Below are positions 33,966 through 43,112 of a DNA stretch of 64,000 nt, one piece after another. Source of the stretch: Variovorax atrisoli 110B (GTDB taxonomy: Bacteria; Pseudomonadota; Gammaproteobacteria; Burkholderiales; Burkholderiaceae_C); assembly GCF_000382045.1 (NCBI RefSeq), contig NZ_KB907454.1, forward strand, positions 124,001-188,000, read 5' to 3'. Position numbers and translations under genes: made by a program. How positions within the stretch are numbered: the first letter of the stretch is position 1; each line of letters starts with the position of its first letter. The notes beneath the pieces are model-generated. The model was given only the letters and a program-made list of their open reading frames with translations. It did no database searches and was not told the DNA's origin.

Positions 33966-35433
33966 GCCCCCGGGTCGCGGCCTTCAGCGTCGCGGCCGCG
34001 CGGGTCGTGCATCCGAGCTTCTGGAACAGGCGCTCGACATGGGTGCGCACCGTGCTCGGGCTGATGCCGAGCACGCGAGCGACTTCCTTCGTGTTGTGGC
34101 CCTGGCTGATGCAGCGCAGCACCTCCAGCTCCCGCTGTGAGAGGGAGGCATCGCCTTGCGCCTGCACGGCTGGCTTCGGCGACGTGCCCGGCATCGCGCA
34201 TGCGAGCAGCGCGGTGACGACTTCCGCGTCGAAGCGGCCTGCCGCGGCATCTTCCTGCATGCGGTCGAGCGCCTGCGTCTGAGTGAACTCTTCCCGCCAC
34301 GGGCGGCGGGTGCGGTGCGATTGCCACTGCTGCGCCGCCGCGACGATCTGCCCCTCCAGCGGCATCGTCGAACCCGAGCGGCCGCGGAAGTAGCCCGACC
34401 CGTCGCGCCGCTCGAAGGCGAAGGACGCGATCTCAGCCTCCGCCACCAGGCCGGCGATCTGCCCTGCCGCGCGGGAAGTCCAGTACGGCACGAGCCGCAC
34501 GCGCTCCAGCGACGAGGCCGGCAGCGGCTCGGGCGCATTCCATACGGCATTGGGAACCGCAGCGCGCCCGATGCCATGGATCAGTCCGGCCTTGTAGGTG
34601 CGATGGCACGCCGCCTCGTCCAGTCCGAGCTGCGCGGCACAGTCGCGCGCCAGCCGGGCCACGCTGCGCGAGTAGCCCGTCATCCAGGGCAGCTTGAGGT
34701 CGATCACGTCGCCGACCAGTTCCAGGCCCATGCGCCGGAGCATCGAGGCAGGCTGCTCGGTGGGCTCGGCCCATGGCGCGACGGGGGCATCCAGCTCCTT
34801 CATCCATGCAGCGGCATGGGGCGCGCTCGCGTCGACGAGCAAGGCCGGGTAGAGGCTGTCCGCACGCCCGCGCGAGATCGTGAGCGCCTCGTCGATGCCA
34901 TAGAGCCGGCCGAAGATTTCGAGATCGCTCGCCAGCGCCACCACATAGGTCGCGAGCGGAACCTCGTTGCCTTGCAGCACGCCGGGAATGCCGCTGCCGT
35001 CGTACGCCTCGAATACCGCGCGCAAGGCTGCTTCGGTCTCGCGGCTCAACCCCAGCGTGTTCGCGATGTCGCCCGCGATCTCGCAGTGGATGTCCGCCAT
35101 GGCCAGTACCGCGTCGGGCACCGGGCCGCCGATGGGCGGCTGGCGCACGCGCGGTGCCGGCGACGCGAGCAGGGCGCGCCGGCCCTGCACGTCGTCTTCG
35201 AGGAAGTCGGCGAACTCCTGGGCATTGGCGGTGCAGCCCGACCAGCGCAGCAGCGCGACATGCCGCACCGCCTCGATCTGGTCAGCGTCGCAGCCGGCTT
35301 CTTCCGCGATCTTCCCGGCAAGCCAGGCCGTGCGCAGCGAATGGTCGGTCGGCTGGCCCATGCTCAGGTCACCGATGAAGGCCAGCGCGCGGACCGCGTC
35401 GAAAACGGTGATGGTCGTCGTGTCGTCGGGCAT
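33958..35433 (-). CDS. Tandem degenerate HD-GYP protein with C-terminal LuxR HTH
   Basis: A 491-residue regulator. Two HD-GYP-like repeats are visible: first RHVALLRWSG with AVFEAYDGSGIPGVLQGNEV, then AGLIHGIGRAAVPNAVWNAP with AFERRDGSGYFRGRSGS. Both keep the DGSG turn but have lost key catalytic residues (HDIGK reads HGIGR in repeat 2, and HHE is absent). The C-terminal 65 residues form a LuxR/GerE HTH (LSQRELEVLRCISQGHNTKE, then VARVLGISPSTVRTHVERLF). It is probably a one-component regulator whose phosphodiesterase-like halves sense rather than hydrolyse a ligand such as a cyclic dinucleotide (inference). Confidence 0.83.
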   Translation of the reverse strand: MPDDTTTITVFDAVRALAFIGDLSMGQPTDHSLRTAWLAGKIAEEAGCDADQIEAVRHVALLRWSGCTANAQEFADFLEDDVQGRRALLASPAPRVRQPPIGGPVPDAVLAMADIHCEIAGDIANTLGLSRETEAALRAVFEAYDGSGIPGVLQGNEVPLATYVVALASDLEIFGRLYGIDEALTISRGRADSLYPALLVDASAPHAAAWMKELDAPVAPWAEPTEQPASMLRRMGLELVGDVIDLKLPWMTGYSRSVARLARDCAAQLGLDEAACHRTYKAGLIHGIGRAAVPNAVWNAPEPLPASSLERVRLVPYWTSRAAGQIAGLVAEAEIASFAFERRDGSGYFRGRSGSTMPLEGQIVAAAQQWQSHRTRRPWREEFTQTQALDRMQEDAAAGRFDAEVVTALLACAMPGTSPKPAVQAQGDASLSQRELEVLRCISQGHNTKEVARVLGISPSTVRTHVERLFQKLGCTTRAAATLKAATRGLI

Positions 35434-35642
35434 GGGAAGTGGGTAGCTGCGGGCGCAGGCAGACAGGGACGCAGCATCGCACAGTTCATGGACCCGTGTC
35501 GGTCATCCGACGGATACCGCGTGCGGCGACGACGCGGAAGAATCGTCGCATCCGTGCCGCTCGCTCCTTTTCTCGACGAGCGGCAATCCTTCGATCCGTG
35601 GCTCCTGCAGCCGTTCCGCCACAACCGCCATACACCGACGCC

Positions 35643-36218
35643 ATGAAAACCGAATCCCAGCAAGCCGCCTGGCTGCGCAAGTACTACCTCGTCCGTGCCG
35701 CCTTCTCATTCGCGTGGGTCGCGGCGGTCTTCACCCTCGCGAAACAGTCGCCCGCATTGGCGGCGGTGCTGCTGATCGCCTACCCCGCGTGGGACGCCCT
35801 CGCGAACCTGCTCGACGTCAGGATGTCCGGCGGCGCGAAGGCCAACCTAACCCAGCTCTTCAACATCTGGATCAGCGCCCTCGTCACGCTCGCGATTGCA
35901 GCCTCGCTCGCGATGAACCTGCAGATCGTCCTCGCGATCTTCGGCACCTGGGCCATCGCCTCGGGCCTGCTCCAGCTCGCCACCGCCATCCGCCGCCGCA
36001 AGGACAGCGGCGGACAGTGGGTGATGATGCTGAGCGGCGCGCAGTCCGCGCTGGCCGGCGGTTTCTTCGTCGCGCAGCAGGGCGGGAGCGCACCTGTGCT
36101 GCAGACGGTTGCCGGCTATGCGGCAGTGGGGGCGGTGTATTTTCTGATCTCGGGGGTGGTTGTTTGGGTTCGGGAGGGGAGGCGTGGGGTGAAGGGGTTG
36201 GTTGCTGGCAAGAGTTGA
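35643..36218 (+). CDS. DUF308/HdeD-like membrane protein
   Basis: A 191-residue integral membrane protein with about six hydrophobic helices, starting MKTESQQAAWLRKYYLVRAA. Segments such as AVLLIAYPAWDALANLLDVR, LAIFGTWAIASGLLQLATAI, and WVMMLSGAQSALAGGFFVAQ resemble the DUF308 (HdeD) family. The last 40 codons are noticeably richer in TTG, GTT and GGG than the rest. The function of this family is usually given as acid or envelope stress membrane protein; no more precise role is visible here. Confidence 0.72.
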   Translation: MKTESQQAAWLRKYYLVRAAFSFAWVAAVFTLAKQSPALAAVLLIAYPAWDALANLLDVRMSGGAKANLTQLFNIWISALVTLAIAASLAMNLQIVLAIFGTWAIASGLLQLATAIRRRKDSGGQWVMMLSGAQSALAGGFFVAQQGGSAPVLQTVAGYAAVGAVYFLISGVVVWVREGRRGVKGLVAGKS

Positions 36219-36588
36219 AGTGGGATTGCCTGCCGGGGAGGACGGCTTGAGGGTGGCCGGGCTTCCGTTGTCGGCCCATAAGACGCATTGCCGCCAGTCT
36301 GTAGCAGCCATTCAGGATGCGGGTGAGGCAGAACGCCGCATGATTTCTTGGATGGCGGCTTTCGCGCAAAGCTTCACGTCCCTTTTGCTCGATTCAAGCC
36401 CGGCTTGAAGCGCAGGAATCGATTTCAGCGTCCCGATTCGATTCAATACGGAGTGGCAATGGACCTTGTCGTGAGGGTCGGTTGATTCCACACTTCGGAG
36501 TTCATGACCTTCTCTCGCATCGCCATGCGCGAAATGAGGTCCTGCAGGTATCTGCCGCATCCGGATATCGGCCGGCCATCCATCGCCT
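36219..36588. other. Gene-free interval with one short palindrome
   Basis: No frame here has convincing coding character. A perfect 8-bp inverted repeat with a 1-nt centre (TTCAAGCC-c-GGCTTGAA, 36393-36409) is the only structured element. It lacks a T-tract and could be an operator or a cruciform rather than a terminator. Confidence 0.4.
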
Positions 36589-36822
36589 TCATGGGAGGGC
36601 CAGGTCCAGACCAAGCACCTTGCCAAGCCCGAAGGCGAGGAGCGAGATACCAAGGAGCGACAGCACGAAGACTGCGGCCACCTTGCTGCCCGCACGTAGA
36701 GCAGTGCTCTGCTTCTCCTTTCCCTTTCTCCCTCGCTCATAGTGCCACTTGATGGCGAAGAACATGCCCGCGCCGAACACGAGGACCTTGAAGGTAACGA
36801 AGACTACGGGGATCCAATCCAT
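36589..36822 (-). CDS. Small two-helix membrane protein
   Basis: A 77-residue protein with two hydrophobic segments (WIPVVFVTFKVLVFGAGMFF and VAAVFVLSLLGISLLAFGLG) separated by a basic loop (KWHYERGRKGKEK), so both ends are likely periplasmic. It lies 59 nt downstream of the TetR gene on the same strand. I do not recognise the family; a role in metabolite or cation export is possible only by analogy with TetR-linked small membrane proteins. Confidence 0.6.
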   Translation of the reverse strand: MDWIPVVFVTFKVLVFGAGMFFAIKWHYERGRKGKEKQSTALRAGSKVAAVFVLSLLGISLLAFGLGKVLGLDLALP

Positions 36823-36881
36823 CTTTTTCAGTATCTGCAGGCCATCTCCTGGCCATGGTTCCAGGCATCAGTGGGCCAGCG

Positions 36882-37448
36882 TCAAGCTGCACCGGCCGCC
36901 TGGCGCACCTGGGCCATCAGCTGTTGCGCGACCGTCTCGAAGGGTTCGAGGCTCTGGTCGGCCCGGCTCAGCACTACCGCGCCTTCCGCCGAGGCGATCA
37001 GCATCATGGCGAGAGAGCGGGCGCGTGCCGGCGGGAGGCCTCCCTTTCTCAGCAGGTCCGCCAGAAGGCCATGCCAGGCGCGGAACACGACGGTGGCATG
37101 CGAGAGGAGCTCGGCCGAGTCGGTGGCCACCGTGACGGCCAGCACGGCGCAGCCGGCCTCGCACTGCGAACGCGTGAGCACGGCGCGCCAGATCGCGAGG
37201 AAACGCTCGGCCACTGCCTCGGCCGAGGCGCCTGCGACGGAGGTCAGCGCATCGGCCAGCACGGCACCGGCGCGGTCGACGGCCGCGGCCACGAGCTGGT
37301 CCTTGCCATCCGGGAAGTGGTGATAGAGCGATCCGCGCGGCGCTCCCGTGGCCGCGATCACCTCGGAAAACGAGGTGGCCTGCAAGCCGCGCTGTGCCAG
37401 CAGCGCCATCGCTCCTTCGACCATGCGGTCGCGCACGTCACCCGCCAT
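36882..37448 (-). CDS. TetR-family transcriptional regulator
   Basis: A 188-residue repressor with an N-terminal HTH (MVEGAMALLAQRGLQATSFS, then EVIAATGAPRGSLYHHFPDG) and a LmrA/YxaF-like C-terminal domain (GCAVLAVTVATDSAELLSHA). The ATG at 37448 starts the protein at the expected distance from the HTH. It is divergent from a lipoprotein gene across a 100-nt region with two matching palindromes (37484-37528), its likely operators. Confidence 0.9.
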   Translation of the reverse strand: MAGDVRDRMVEGAMALLAQRGLQATSFSEVIAATGAPRGSLYHHFPDGKDQLVAAAVDRAGAVLADALTSVAGASAEAVAERFLAIWRAVLTRSQCEAGCAVLAVTVATDSAELLSHATVVFRAWHGLLADLLRKGGLPPARARSLAMMLIASAEGAVVLSRADQSLEPFETVAQQLMAQVRQAAGAA

Positions 37449-37483
37449 GCCGTTGTTTCCTCGTTCGAGCCGTTCCCAAAAAA

Positions 37484-37528
37484 TATGACAACCATCATAA
37501 TTGGCGCTACTATGACGATCGTCATAGT
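37484..37528. promoter_or_regulatory. Paired palindromic TetR operators
   Basis: TATGACGATCGTCATA (37511-37526) is a perfect palindrome, extending to 20 bp as ACTATGAC...GTCATAGT (37509-37528). A second site, TATGACAACCATCATA (37484-37499), matches with one half-site mismatch and the same 4-bp spacer; centres are 27 bp apart. A TTGGCG (37501-37506) with CATAGT 16 nt later offers a rightward promoter whose -10 would be covered by the perfect site. Confidence 0.75.
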
Positions 37529-37548
37529 TTCGGTCCGAGGAACACACC

Positions 37549-38223
37549 GTGCCCGCTCGTCGCCATGCTCTCCTCTGCGTACCCCTGGCTCTGGCCCTTG
37601 CCGCCTGTGGTGGGATCCCTTCCACTTCCCCTTCATCCTTTGCAGGAGCTTCACCCATGACCGTTGAACAGACCAGGCAAGCCATCGCGGGCGACTGGAT
37701 CAGCATCGCCCCCGAGATCCGTCCCAGTGCGCAGAAGGCCCCCGACGGCACGCTCAAGCCCTTCTATCTGAAGCGCGAGTTCAAGGCGTTGGCGGGCGAT
37801 CGTTTCGAGCTGGCCATCGCCAACTCGGCCGATCCCTACGGCAAGGTGCTGCTGGCGAGGATCCTGATCAGGGGCCACATGCACTGGCAGGGCGAGCACC
37901 CCATCGCCCCCGGCGCGCAGAAGGTCGACTTCGTGGCCGACGAGGCTTACGAGGTCACGCCGCTGCTGCAGGCCTTTGCCGATGTGCTCAACCAGGTGGC
38001 CGCCCAGGGCTACGCCAAATGGGAGGTGGGGCAGACGCAGAGCGTCTTCGGCAAGAACTTCGCCCCCTTCGGGCTGAGTGCTGGCAAGAACTTCATGGAA
38101 TACGACCTGGTGTACGTCTCGCACGGCCTGCTGTTCTGGGGGGCGCGCCACGTGGACGGCCGAGGCTTCGACACCGAGCAGAACCGGCCGACCAATCTGC
38201 AGATACCGCTGGCACGCAAATAG
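37549..38223 (+). CDS. Lipoprotein of unknown function (possible APCDD1-like domain)
   Basis: A 224-residue protein using a GTG start at 37549, preceded by gagga. The signal ends in a lipobox (ALALAACGG). The mature domain reads TRQAIAGDWISIAPEIRPSA, FYLKREFKALAGDRFELAIA, and GAQKVDFVADEAYEVTPLLQ, which loosely recalls the APCDD1 fold (W, EIRP and strand-rich body), a tentative assignment. An internal ATG at 37657 has a stronger ribosome site (aggag) and would give a cytoplasmic form lacking the signal. Divergent from a TetR gene with shared operators, so it is probably inducible. Confidence 0.75.
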   Translation: MPARRHALLCVPLALALAACGGIPSTSPSSFAGASPMTVEQTRQAIAGDWISIAPEIRPSAQKAPDGTLKPFYLKREFKALAGDRFELAIANSADPYGKVLLARILIRGHMHWQGEHPIAPGAQKVDFVADEAYEVTPLLQAFADVLNQVAAQGYAKWEVGQTQSVFGKNFAPFGLSAGKNFMEYDLVYVSHGLLFWGARHVDGRGFDTEQNRPTNLQIPLARK

Positions 38224-38375
38224 GGCCGCGTACGCGGCCATCGTCGACGCCCGCAGGGGCAGGTGCCATGCGCCAGCTTCGCCGCGCTCGACCGGAGCGC
38301 TGGCAGCCGGCGCAGGCCAAGGGCAGAATTCGGCCACAACAAGGTTTCACCGAATCCCCGACTGGGCTGCGCCCC

Positions 38376-38969
38376 GTGCAATCTCTCCCACAGCGGTCCT
38401 TCGCCAACTGGCTCGTCCCCATCGTCGTCGCCTGCCTGATGCTGGCCTTGCAGGCGGGCGGCGAGCCCGTGTACGAAGCGCTGCGCTACGAGCGCGCCGC
38501 TGTGCTCGGCGGTCAGCCTTGGCGCCTTGTCTCGGCGCACGTGGTGCATCTGGGCTGGGCGCACTGCCTGATGAACGCTGGCGGGCTGGCCCTGTGCGCC
38601 GCGTTCGCGGCCGGCACGCTCGGCTGGCGCGCCTGGGCCATCGCGATCGTCGTGCTGGCCCTCGGCGTGGGAATCCTGCTGGTGGTCGCATCGCCTCGAG
38701 CCACGAACTATGCGGGCCTCTCGGGCGTGCTCTACGGGCTCTTCGTCTGGGTGCTGGCGCCACGCGCCTGGCGCGGCGATCGCGTGGCCTTGATCGTCCT
38801 GCTTGCCGTCATCGCACGCATCGGCTGGCAGATGCTGCATCCGCCTTTGGAAGCACAGCGCGCGCTGATCGGCGGCGACGTGCTGGTCGAGGCGCACCTG
38901 TACGGCGCGCTGTGCGCATTGGTGCTATGCCTCTGCCAGTGGGCGTGGCCGCACTTGCGGAGGGCCTGA
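38376..38969 (+). CDS. rrtA: Rhombosortase (rhomboid-family intramembrane protease)
   Basis: A 197-residue rhomboid-type membrane protease from a GTG at 38376 (an ATG at 38268 would add 36 polar residues). Active-site features: the H...N-type helix region VHLGWAHCLMNAGGLAL, the serine nucleophile S116 in NYAGLSGVLYGLFVW, and the base H174 in VEAHLYGALCALV. Size and motifs match rhombosortases, which cleave GlyGly-CTERM proteins at the membrane. The adjacent convergent gene encodes a GH10 xylanase with exactly such a tail, so the pair is likely dedicated. Confidence 0.82.
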   Translation: MQSLPQRSFANWLVPIVVACLMLALQAGGEPVYEALRYERAAVLGGQPWRLVSAHVVHLGWAHCLMNAGGLALCAAFAAGTLGWRAWAIAIVVLALGVGILLVVASPRATNYAGLSGVLYGLFVWVLAPRAWRGDRVALIVLLAVIARIGWQMLHPPLEAQRALIGGDVLVEAHLYGALCALVLCLCQWAWPHLRRA

Positions 38970-39073
38970 GCCGGCGGCCCTCCATCGAGATCCGGCTCAC
39001 CTTGCTGTCGAGGCCGTCCATGAGGGCGCGCTTGCGATGTAGCCGCGGCCGAGGCCCGACCGCGGCGCCCGCT

Positions 39074-41842
39074 TTATCGCCGGCGGCGGCGGGCTACCGC
39101 GAGCGCGGCGAGGCCGGCCAGCGCCAGGATGAGGTCGCCCGCGTCCAGCGATCCGCCGCTCCTGCGGAACGGAAAGGCGATCGGCATTGCCGGTGGCGGC
39201 GAGGAGGGAGGCTGCGTCGTCGGCGGGGTCGTCGTCGGCGGCTGTTCGTCGTCCGGCGCGTAGGACTCGACGTCGTAGGCGTAGAGCCTGACGCTCGTGC
39301 CCTCCGTGGGGCTCTCCGCCTGCATGGCGACGAACCCGCCGACGGAGCCCTGCCGCTGGCTGATGGCGTTCCCGGCGTCCCTGTTGGGCGTCTCGCCATC
39401 GTTCACTTCCTTCAGAACATGATGCTGCTTGATGCCGTCCTTCTCGGTGTAGAGGAACATCTTCATCGCGCCGGTCTTCGGGTCGATGGGCGTGTTGAAC
39501 CACACCGCCTGATCCAGCGCTCTTTCGGCTATCTGCGAGCCCTCCTGGCCGTTCGTCTGCCGCGTGATCAGCGAGTTCTGACCTGCCACGACGGTGCCTG
39601 TCGCACCGTTGCCTCTGAAGACGATGTGCGGGTAGGCGTTGGTGCCATGGATGAAGCTCTGCATCGTGTGCCCTTCCTGGACCGCGTACGGTCCTGCGGC
39701 AGGGCTCTTCGCCTCCTCGAAGACGAACTTGAGGTTGTCCTGGGCCAGCGCAGGCTCGCTCGCGGGCGCATTCGAATTGCGCAAGGGCACGAGGACATCG
39801 CCACGCAGCACGACGGGCGTGCGCGACAGCGATTCGGGTGAGGCCGTGGTCGCGGGCTTGCTCCTGTTGGTCAAAGCAGCGGCCTGCGTCTGTCCGTTGG
39901 AAGCCGACTCGCCGGACACGACCATGTACGTCCTGCCGGGCTCGAATCTGGTGACGAGTCGCCAGGCTTTCTCCGTCGACGCATCCTTCTGCAACCTCAG
40001 CCCGAACGGGCCGGCGATCGGGTCTTGCGGCTGCAGCACGAGCGTGGCGCGGCCATGTCTAGGCACAGCCTTCGTTTCCACGACGCCGGACGCTCTCGCC
40101 ATCCCGTCGCTTCCATACGAGGTCTTGTACTGCTTGAACGCGGTCACGCCGTCGCTGAAGCGAACATCCGCATAGGAGAACGGTGCCTCCAGGGCGTTGG
40201 CGGCATCCATCCACCCGACGGTCATCTTGCCGAAGGACAGGACGAAGGTCGCCGTGTTCTCCACGGAGGCCGTTGCCGGTGCGGGTCCCCGCGCGGTCAC
40301 CGTCACATGGCAAGGCTTTCCGGGCATCACGGCGCAGTCGGGCGGGTTGAACTTCATGCTCTCGACGGCAAACCCCGCGGGCAGCGAGACGTTGGCAGCG
40401 GTGAAGATGACGTTCTTCGTTCCGACCGGCACGTTGATGTCGAGCATCGCCTGGGCGTTCTTGCCGCCCCAGGTCCGGGCCTTGAAGCTTTCTCCGCCAT
40501 AGCTGAAGGTCGCTGTGACCCCGTTCGGCGGCAGGCCCGCATCGATGAGGTACTGCTCGGGGTTCGTCGTGGCCCAGTACGCCTCCTTCGGCTGGCCGAC
40601 GCCGGACCACGGATATCCGTTGGTGTGATAGCCCGGGTCCGTCATGCCCCACCAGGTCACCCGGTGCACGCCGCCCTTGTACTCGGGGTGACGACCTCCC
40701 GGTCCGGCGGCGTACTCCTTGAGCAGGCTGAAGAGCTTCGCGTACTGGATGCCCTGCTCCTTGAACAGGGCATCCATCTCGGGGCCGTTCTGGATCCGCT
40801 GGCCTTTGTCCAGGCCCAGGGTCGGTGCGAGATCCAGCTCTGTCAGGTCGACGTTCACCCCGGTCTCGAGATAGGTCCTGATGGTCCGCTCGAAGGCGTC
40901 GAGGTTGAGCCTCATGTCCCAGTGCCCCTGCGTGCCGATGACGTCGACCAGCGGCCTCGGATTTCCCTTGGCATCCAGCAGGACCCGCCCCTTGCCCGCG
41001 GCCGATTCGGCGGCGTACCGTTCATTGAACTCCTTGACCATCGAAGCGATCGCGGTGGCCTTCGAGGCTCGCTCGTTGTCGTTGAAGTCGTTGTAGTTCA
41101 GGATCGCGGTCGTGTTCTGGCGCGCGGCGTAGAAGGCGTCATACATGTAGTCCCAGCTCTTCCCGCCTTTGGCGTAGGCCTGGGCCCATCGGGAGGGACG
41201 CTCCTCCGGGCTGTAGCCCGTTCGCAGCGCGTTCCTCCAGTCGGCAGGGTTGTCGGGGTTGTCCTTGAACGCCTCGTTGACGACGTCCCAGGCGTAGGTC
41301 TTGAACGGTGCCTGATCGAAATGGCCGGCCACCGTCCGGATGTAGTACTCCAGGTTCGTCTTCGCCGTTGCGTAGTCCCACGGGGTTTCCCATCCGCCGT
41401 TCGCAGTCAGGACATTGGGGGCGGGCCATTGGGCCGACTGGTTGTGCCAGACCAGCACGTGCCCCGTGACCTTGACGTCGCGCGCATTGGCCGCGCTGAT
41501 GTCGGCGTTGATGCCCGAGGTCAGGTTGGTGAGGAAGTTCGGGGTCGGATTGCTGATTCCCCCGTTCCAGAACTCCGGCTTCATCGCGTTGCCGGGCGTC
41601 ACCACGTTGAAGTGTTTGACGGTCATGGCAGCGACCGAGTTCTCGCCCGGCACCACGTCGGCGCCGAAGTTGCGCGCGTCGAGATTGGTGCTTCCGATCA
41701 GGAAGTGGTTCTTGTAGACGTCCTTCAGCGCCGGCCAGTCGGCGGGATTCGTTGGCCGATCGGCCGCCAGAGCGGCGTTCGCGATCGCGAGTGCGCTCGG
41801 CAACGCAATCAGGAGGCTCTTGATGCGAGGCCTTGTGAACAT
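39074..41842 (-). CDS. Secreted multidomain GH10 endo-xylanase with GlyGly-CTERM-like tail
   Basis: A 922-residue secreted enzyme with a signal peptide (SLLIALPSALAIANAALA). The GH10 barrel spans about residues 40-460 with the acid/base E190 in TYAWDVVNEAF and the nucleophile E335 in NVDLTELDLAP; HVLVWHNQSAQWP is the conserved WHN loop. The next 400 residues are strand-rich modules, possibly carbohydrate-binding, that I cannot assign. A Pro/Thr linker (QPPTTTPPTTQPPSSPPP) leads to SGGSLDAGDLILALAGLAAL and a terminal Arg cluster, the Gly-Gly, membrane helix, basic-end layout of GlyGly-CTERM. It probably cleaves xylan outside the cell after processing by the adjacent rhombosortase. The start at 41842 follows from the signal peptide. 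Confidence 0.92.
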   Translation of the reverse strand: MFTRPRIKSLLIALPSALAIANAALAADRPTNPADWPALKDVYKNHFLIGSTNLDARNFGADVVPGENSVAAMTVKHFNVVTPGNAMKPEFWNGGISNPTPNFLTNLTSGINADISAANARDVKVTGHVLVWHNQSAQWPAPNVLTANGGWETPWDYATAKTNLEYYIRTVAGHFDQAPFKTYAWDVVNEAFKDNPDNPADWRNALRTGYSPEERPSRWAQAYAKGGKSWDYMYDAFYAARQNTTAILNYNDFNDNERASKATAIASMVKEFNERYAAESAAGKGRVLLDAKGNPRPLVDVIGTQGHWDMRLNLDAFERTIRTYLETGVNVDLTELDLAPTLGLDKGQRIQNGPEMDALFKEQGIQYAKLFSLLKEYAAGPGGRHPEYKGGVHRVTWWGMTDPGYHTNGYPWSGVGQPKEAYWATTNPEQYLIDAGLPPNGVTATFSYGGESFKARTWGGKNAQAMLDINVPVGTKNVIFTAANVSLPAGFAVESMKFNPPDCAVMPGKPCHVTVTARGPAPATASVENTATFVLSFGKMTVGWMDAANALEAPFSYADVRFSDGVTAFKQYKTSYGSDGMARASGVVETKAVPRHGRATLVLQPQDPIAGPFGLRLQKDASTEKAWRLVTRFEPGRTYMVVSGESASNGQTQAAALTNRSKPATTASPESLSRTPVVLRGDVLVPLRNSNAPASEPALAQDNLKFVFEEAKSPAAGPYAVQEGHTMQSFIHGTNAYPHIVFRGNGATGTVVAGQNSLITRQTNGQEGSQIAERALDQAVWFNTPIDPKTGAMKMFLYTEKDGIKQHHVLKEVNDGETPNRDAGNAISQRQGSVGGFVAMQAESPTEGTSVRLYAYDVESYAPDDEQPPTTTPPTTQPPSSPPPAMPIAFPFRRSGGSLDAGDLILALAGLAALAVARRRRR

Positions 41843-42110
41843 GGTCCCGATCCTCCTGGCGGTCCTGAGGATCGGAGGGTTCGTGCTGCGCGTGTTCCTC
41901 GATCTGAAGGCGGGGCCGTTCGATGCGGCCGGCCGTGCGGCCGCCAGACCCGATGATCTGATTTGCATGATGTCTCCGGAATGGAATATGCGGGGTGCGG
42001 CGAAGTTGCCGCGACTCGCCGGCTCTCTGCGGAGCCCTGGTTGACCGACCCGAAGGCTAGGTGACGGCCCCCTGCCGGTCCACTGACTTTTTCGCTAGCA
42101 TCCATTCCAA

Positions 42111-43112
42111 ATGCTGATGAGTTCGGGCAAGACCTCTGGTAAACCCCTGATGCTGGCGCAAGTCTCGCGTCTGCGTTTCCGGCATCTGCAGTTCCTCGAC
42201 ATCCTCGGAAAGACGCGCAACCTGCGCCTGACTGCCGAGCAGATGTACATCACGCAGCCGGCGGCCACCAAGGTGTTGATGGACATCGAGGAGATGCTGG
42301 AGGCGCGCCTGTTCGACCGCCTGCCGCGCGACATGCAACCGAACGAGCTCGGACTCTTCACGTTGCGGTACGCGCACTCGGCACTCGACGGCTATCGCAA
42401 GTTCGTGGACGAGTTCAGCGCCCTGAAGCAGGGAGGACACGGCCATCTCTCGATCGGCGCCATCTCGGGTGCGGCGCACGTGCTGACTGCCGCCGTGGCC
42501 GAACTGCAGCGCCTGCGGCCGCTGCTGGTGGTGAAGGTGCTGGAGCAGAGCAGCGACCAGCTCATCGTGTGGCTCGCCGAGCGCAAGATCGACGTGATGA
42601 TCGGCCGCTTCACCGACGAATCCCGGCGCGACCAGTTCCACTACGAGAACCTGACCGGTGAAAGGCTGCAGATCACCGCAGGCGTGCACCATCCGTTGCG
42701 CGGGCCGAACGCCCCCGGGCTGAGGGAGCTGTCGAACTGGCCTTGGATCCTGTATCCGGCATCCACCGCGCTGCGCAAGGTGTCGGACGACATCTTCCGC
42801 AGCACCGGCCTGTCGCTCACCTCGGGCATCGTCGAGACGCCATCGTTCCTGTTCGCGCTGGAGCTGTTGCAGAGCACGACCATGCTCTCGCTGCAGCCCG
42901 CTGCGCTGGTGGAAAAGTATGTGAGGCGCGGACTGCTGACGCGCATCGCCACCGAGCTTCCCACCCGCATGCCCGACTTCGGCCTGATCACGCTGCAGGG
43001 CGAGCCGCCCACCACGGCCGCGCTGGCGTTCATGGACGTGATCCGCAACATGGCGGACCACAAGCGAGAAGCGGCGTCATTGGAAAGAGCGACGCCCGGT
43101 CCGCTGGCCTAG
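42111..43112 (+). CDS. LysR-family transcriptional regulator
   Basis: A 333-residue regulator. The HTH is LQFLDILGKTRNLRLTAEQM and YITQPAATKVLMDIEEMLEA (GbpR/CbgB-like subgroup), followed by a LysR substrate domain (GHLSIGAISGAAHVLTAAVA). It is divergent from the GH10 xylanase gene across 268 nt, so the xylanase is the probable target; GbpR-type regulators often respond to sugars. The 41843-42110 interval holds the presumed divergent promoters, with no other gene. Confidence 0.88.
   Translation: MLMSSGKTSGKPLMLAQVSRLRFRHLQFLDILGKTRNLRLTAEQMYITQPAATKVLMDIEEMLEARLFDRLPRDMQPNELGLFTLRYAHSALDGYRKFVDEFSALKQGGHGHLSIGAISGAAHVLTAAVAELQRLRPLLVVKVLEQSSDQLIVWLAERKIDVMIGRFTDESRRDQFHYENLTGERLQITAGVHHPLRGPNAPGLRELSNWPWILYPASTALRKVSDDIFRSTGLSLTSGIVETPSFLFALELLQSTTMLSLQPAALVEKYVRRGLLTRIATELPTRMPDFGLITLQGEPPTTAALAFMDVIRNMADHKREAASLERATPGPLA

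Noticed and set aside
36312..36740. A 142-codon leftward frame between the DUF308-like and TetR genes
   Set aside because: It overlaps the better-supported two-helix membrane protein at 36589-36822 in another frame and shows no domain or consistent codon pattern.
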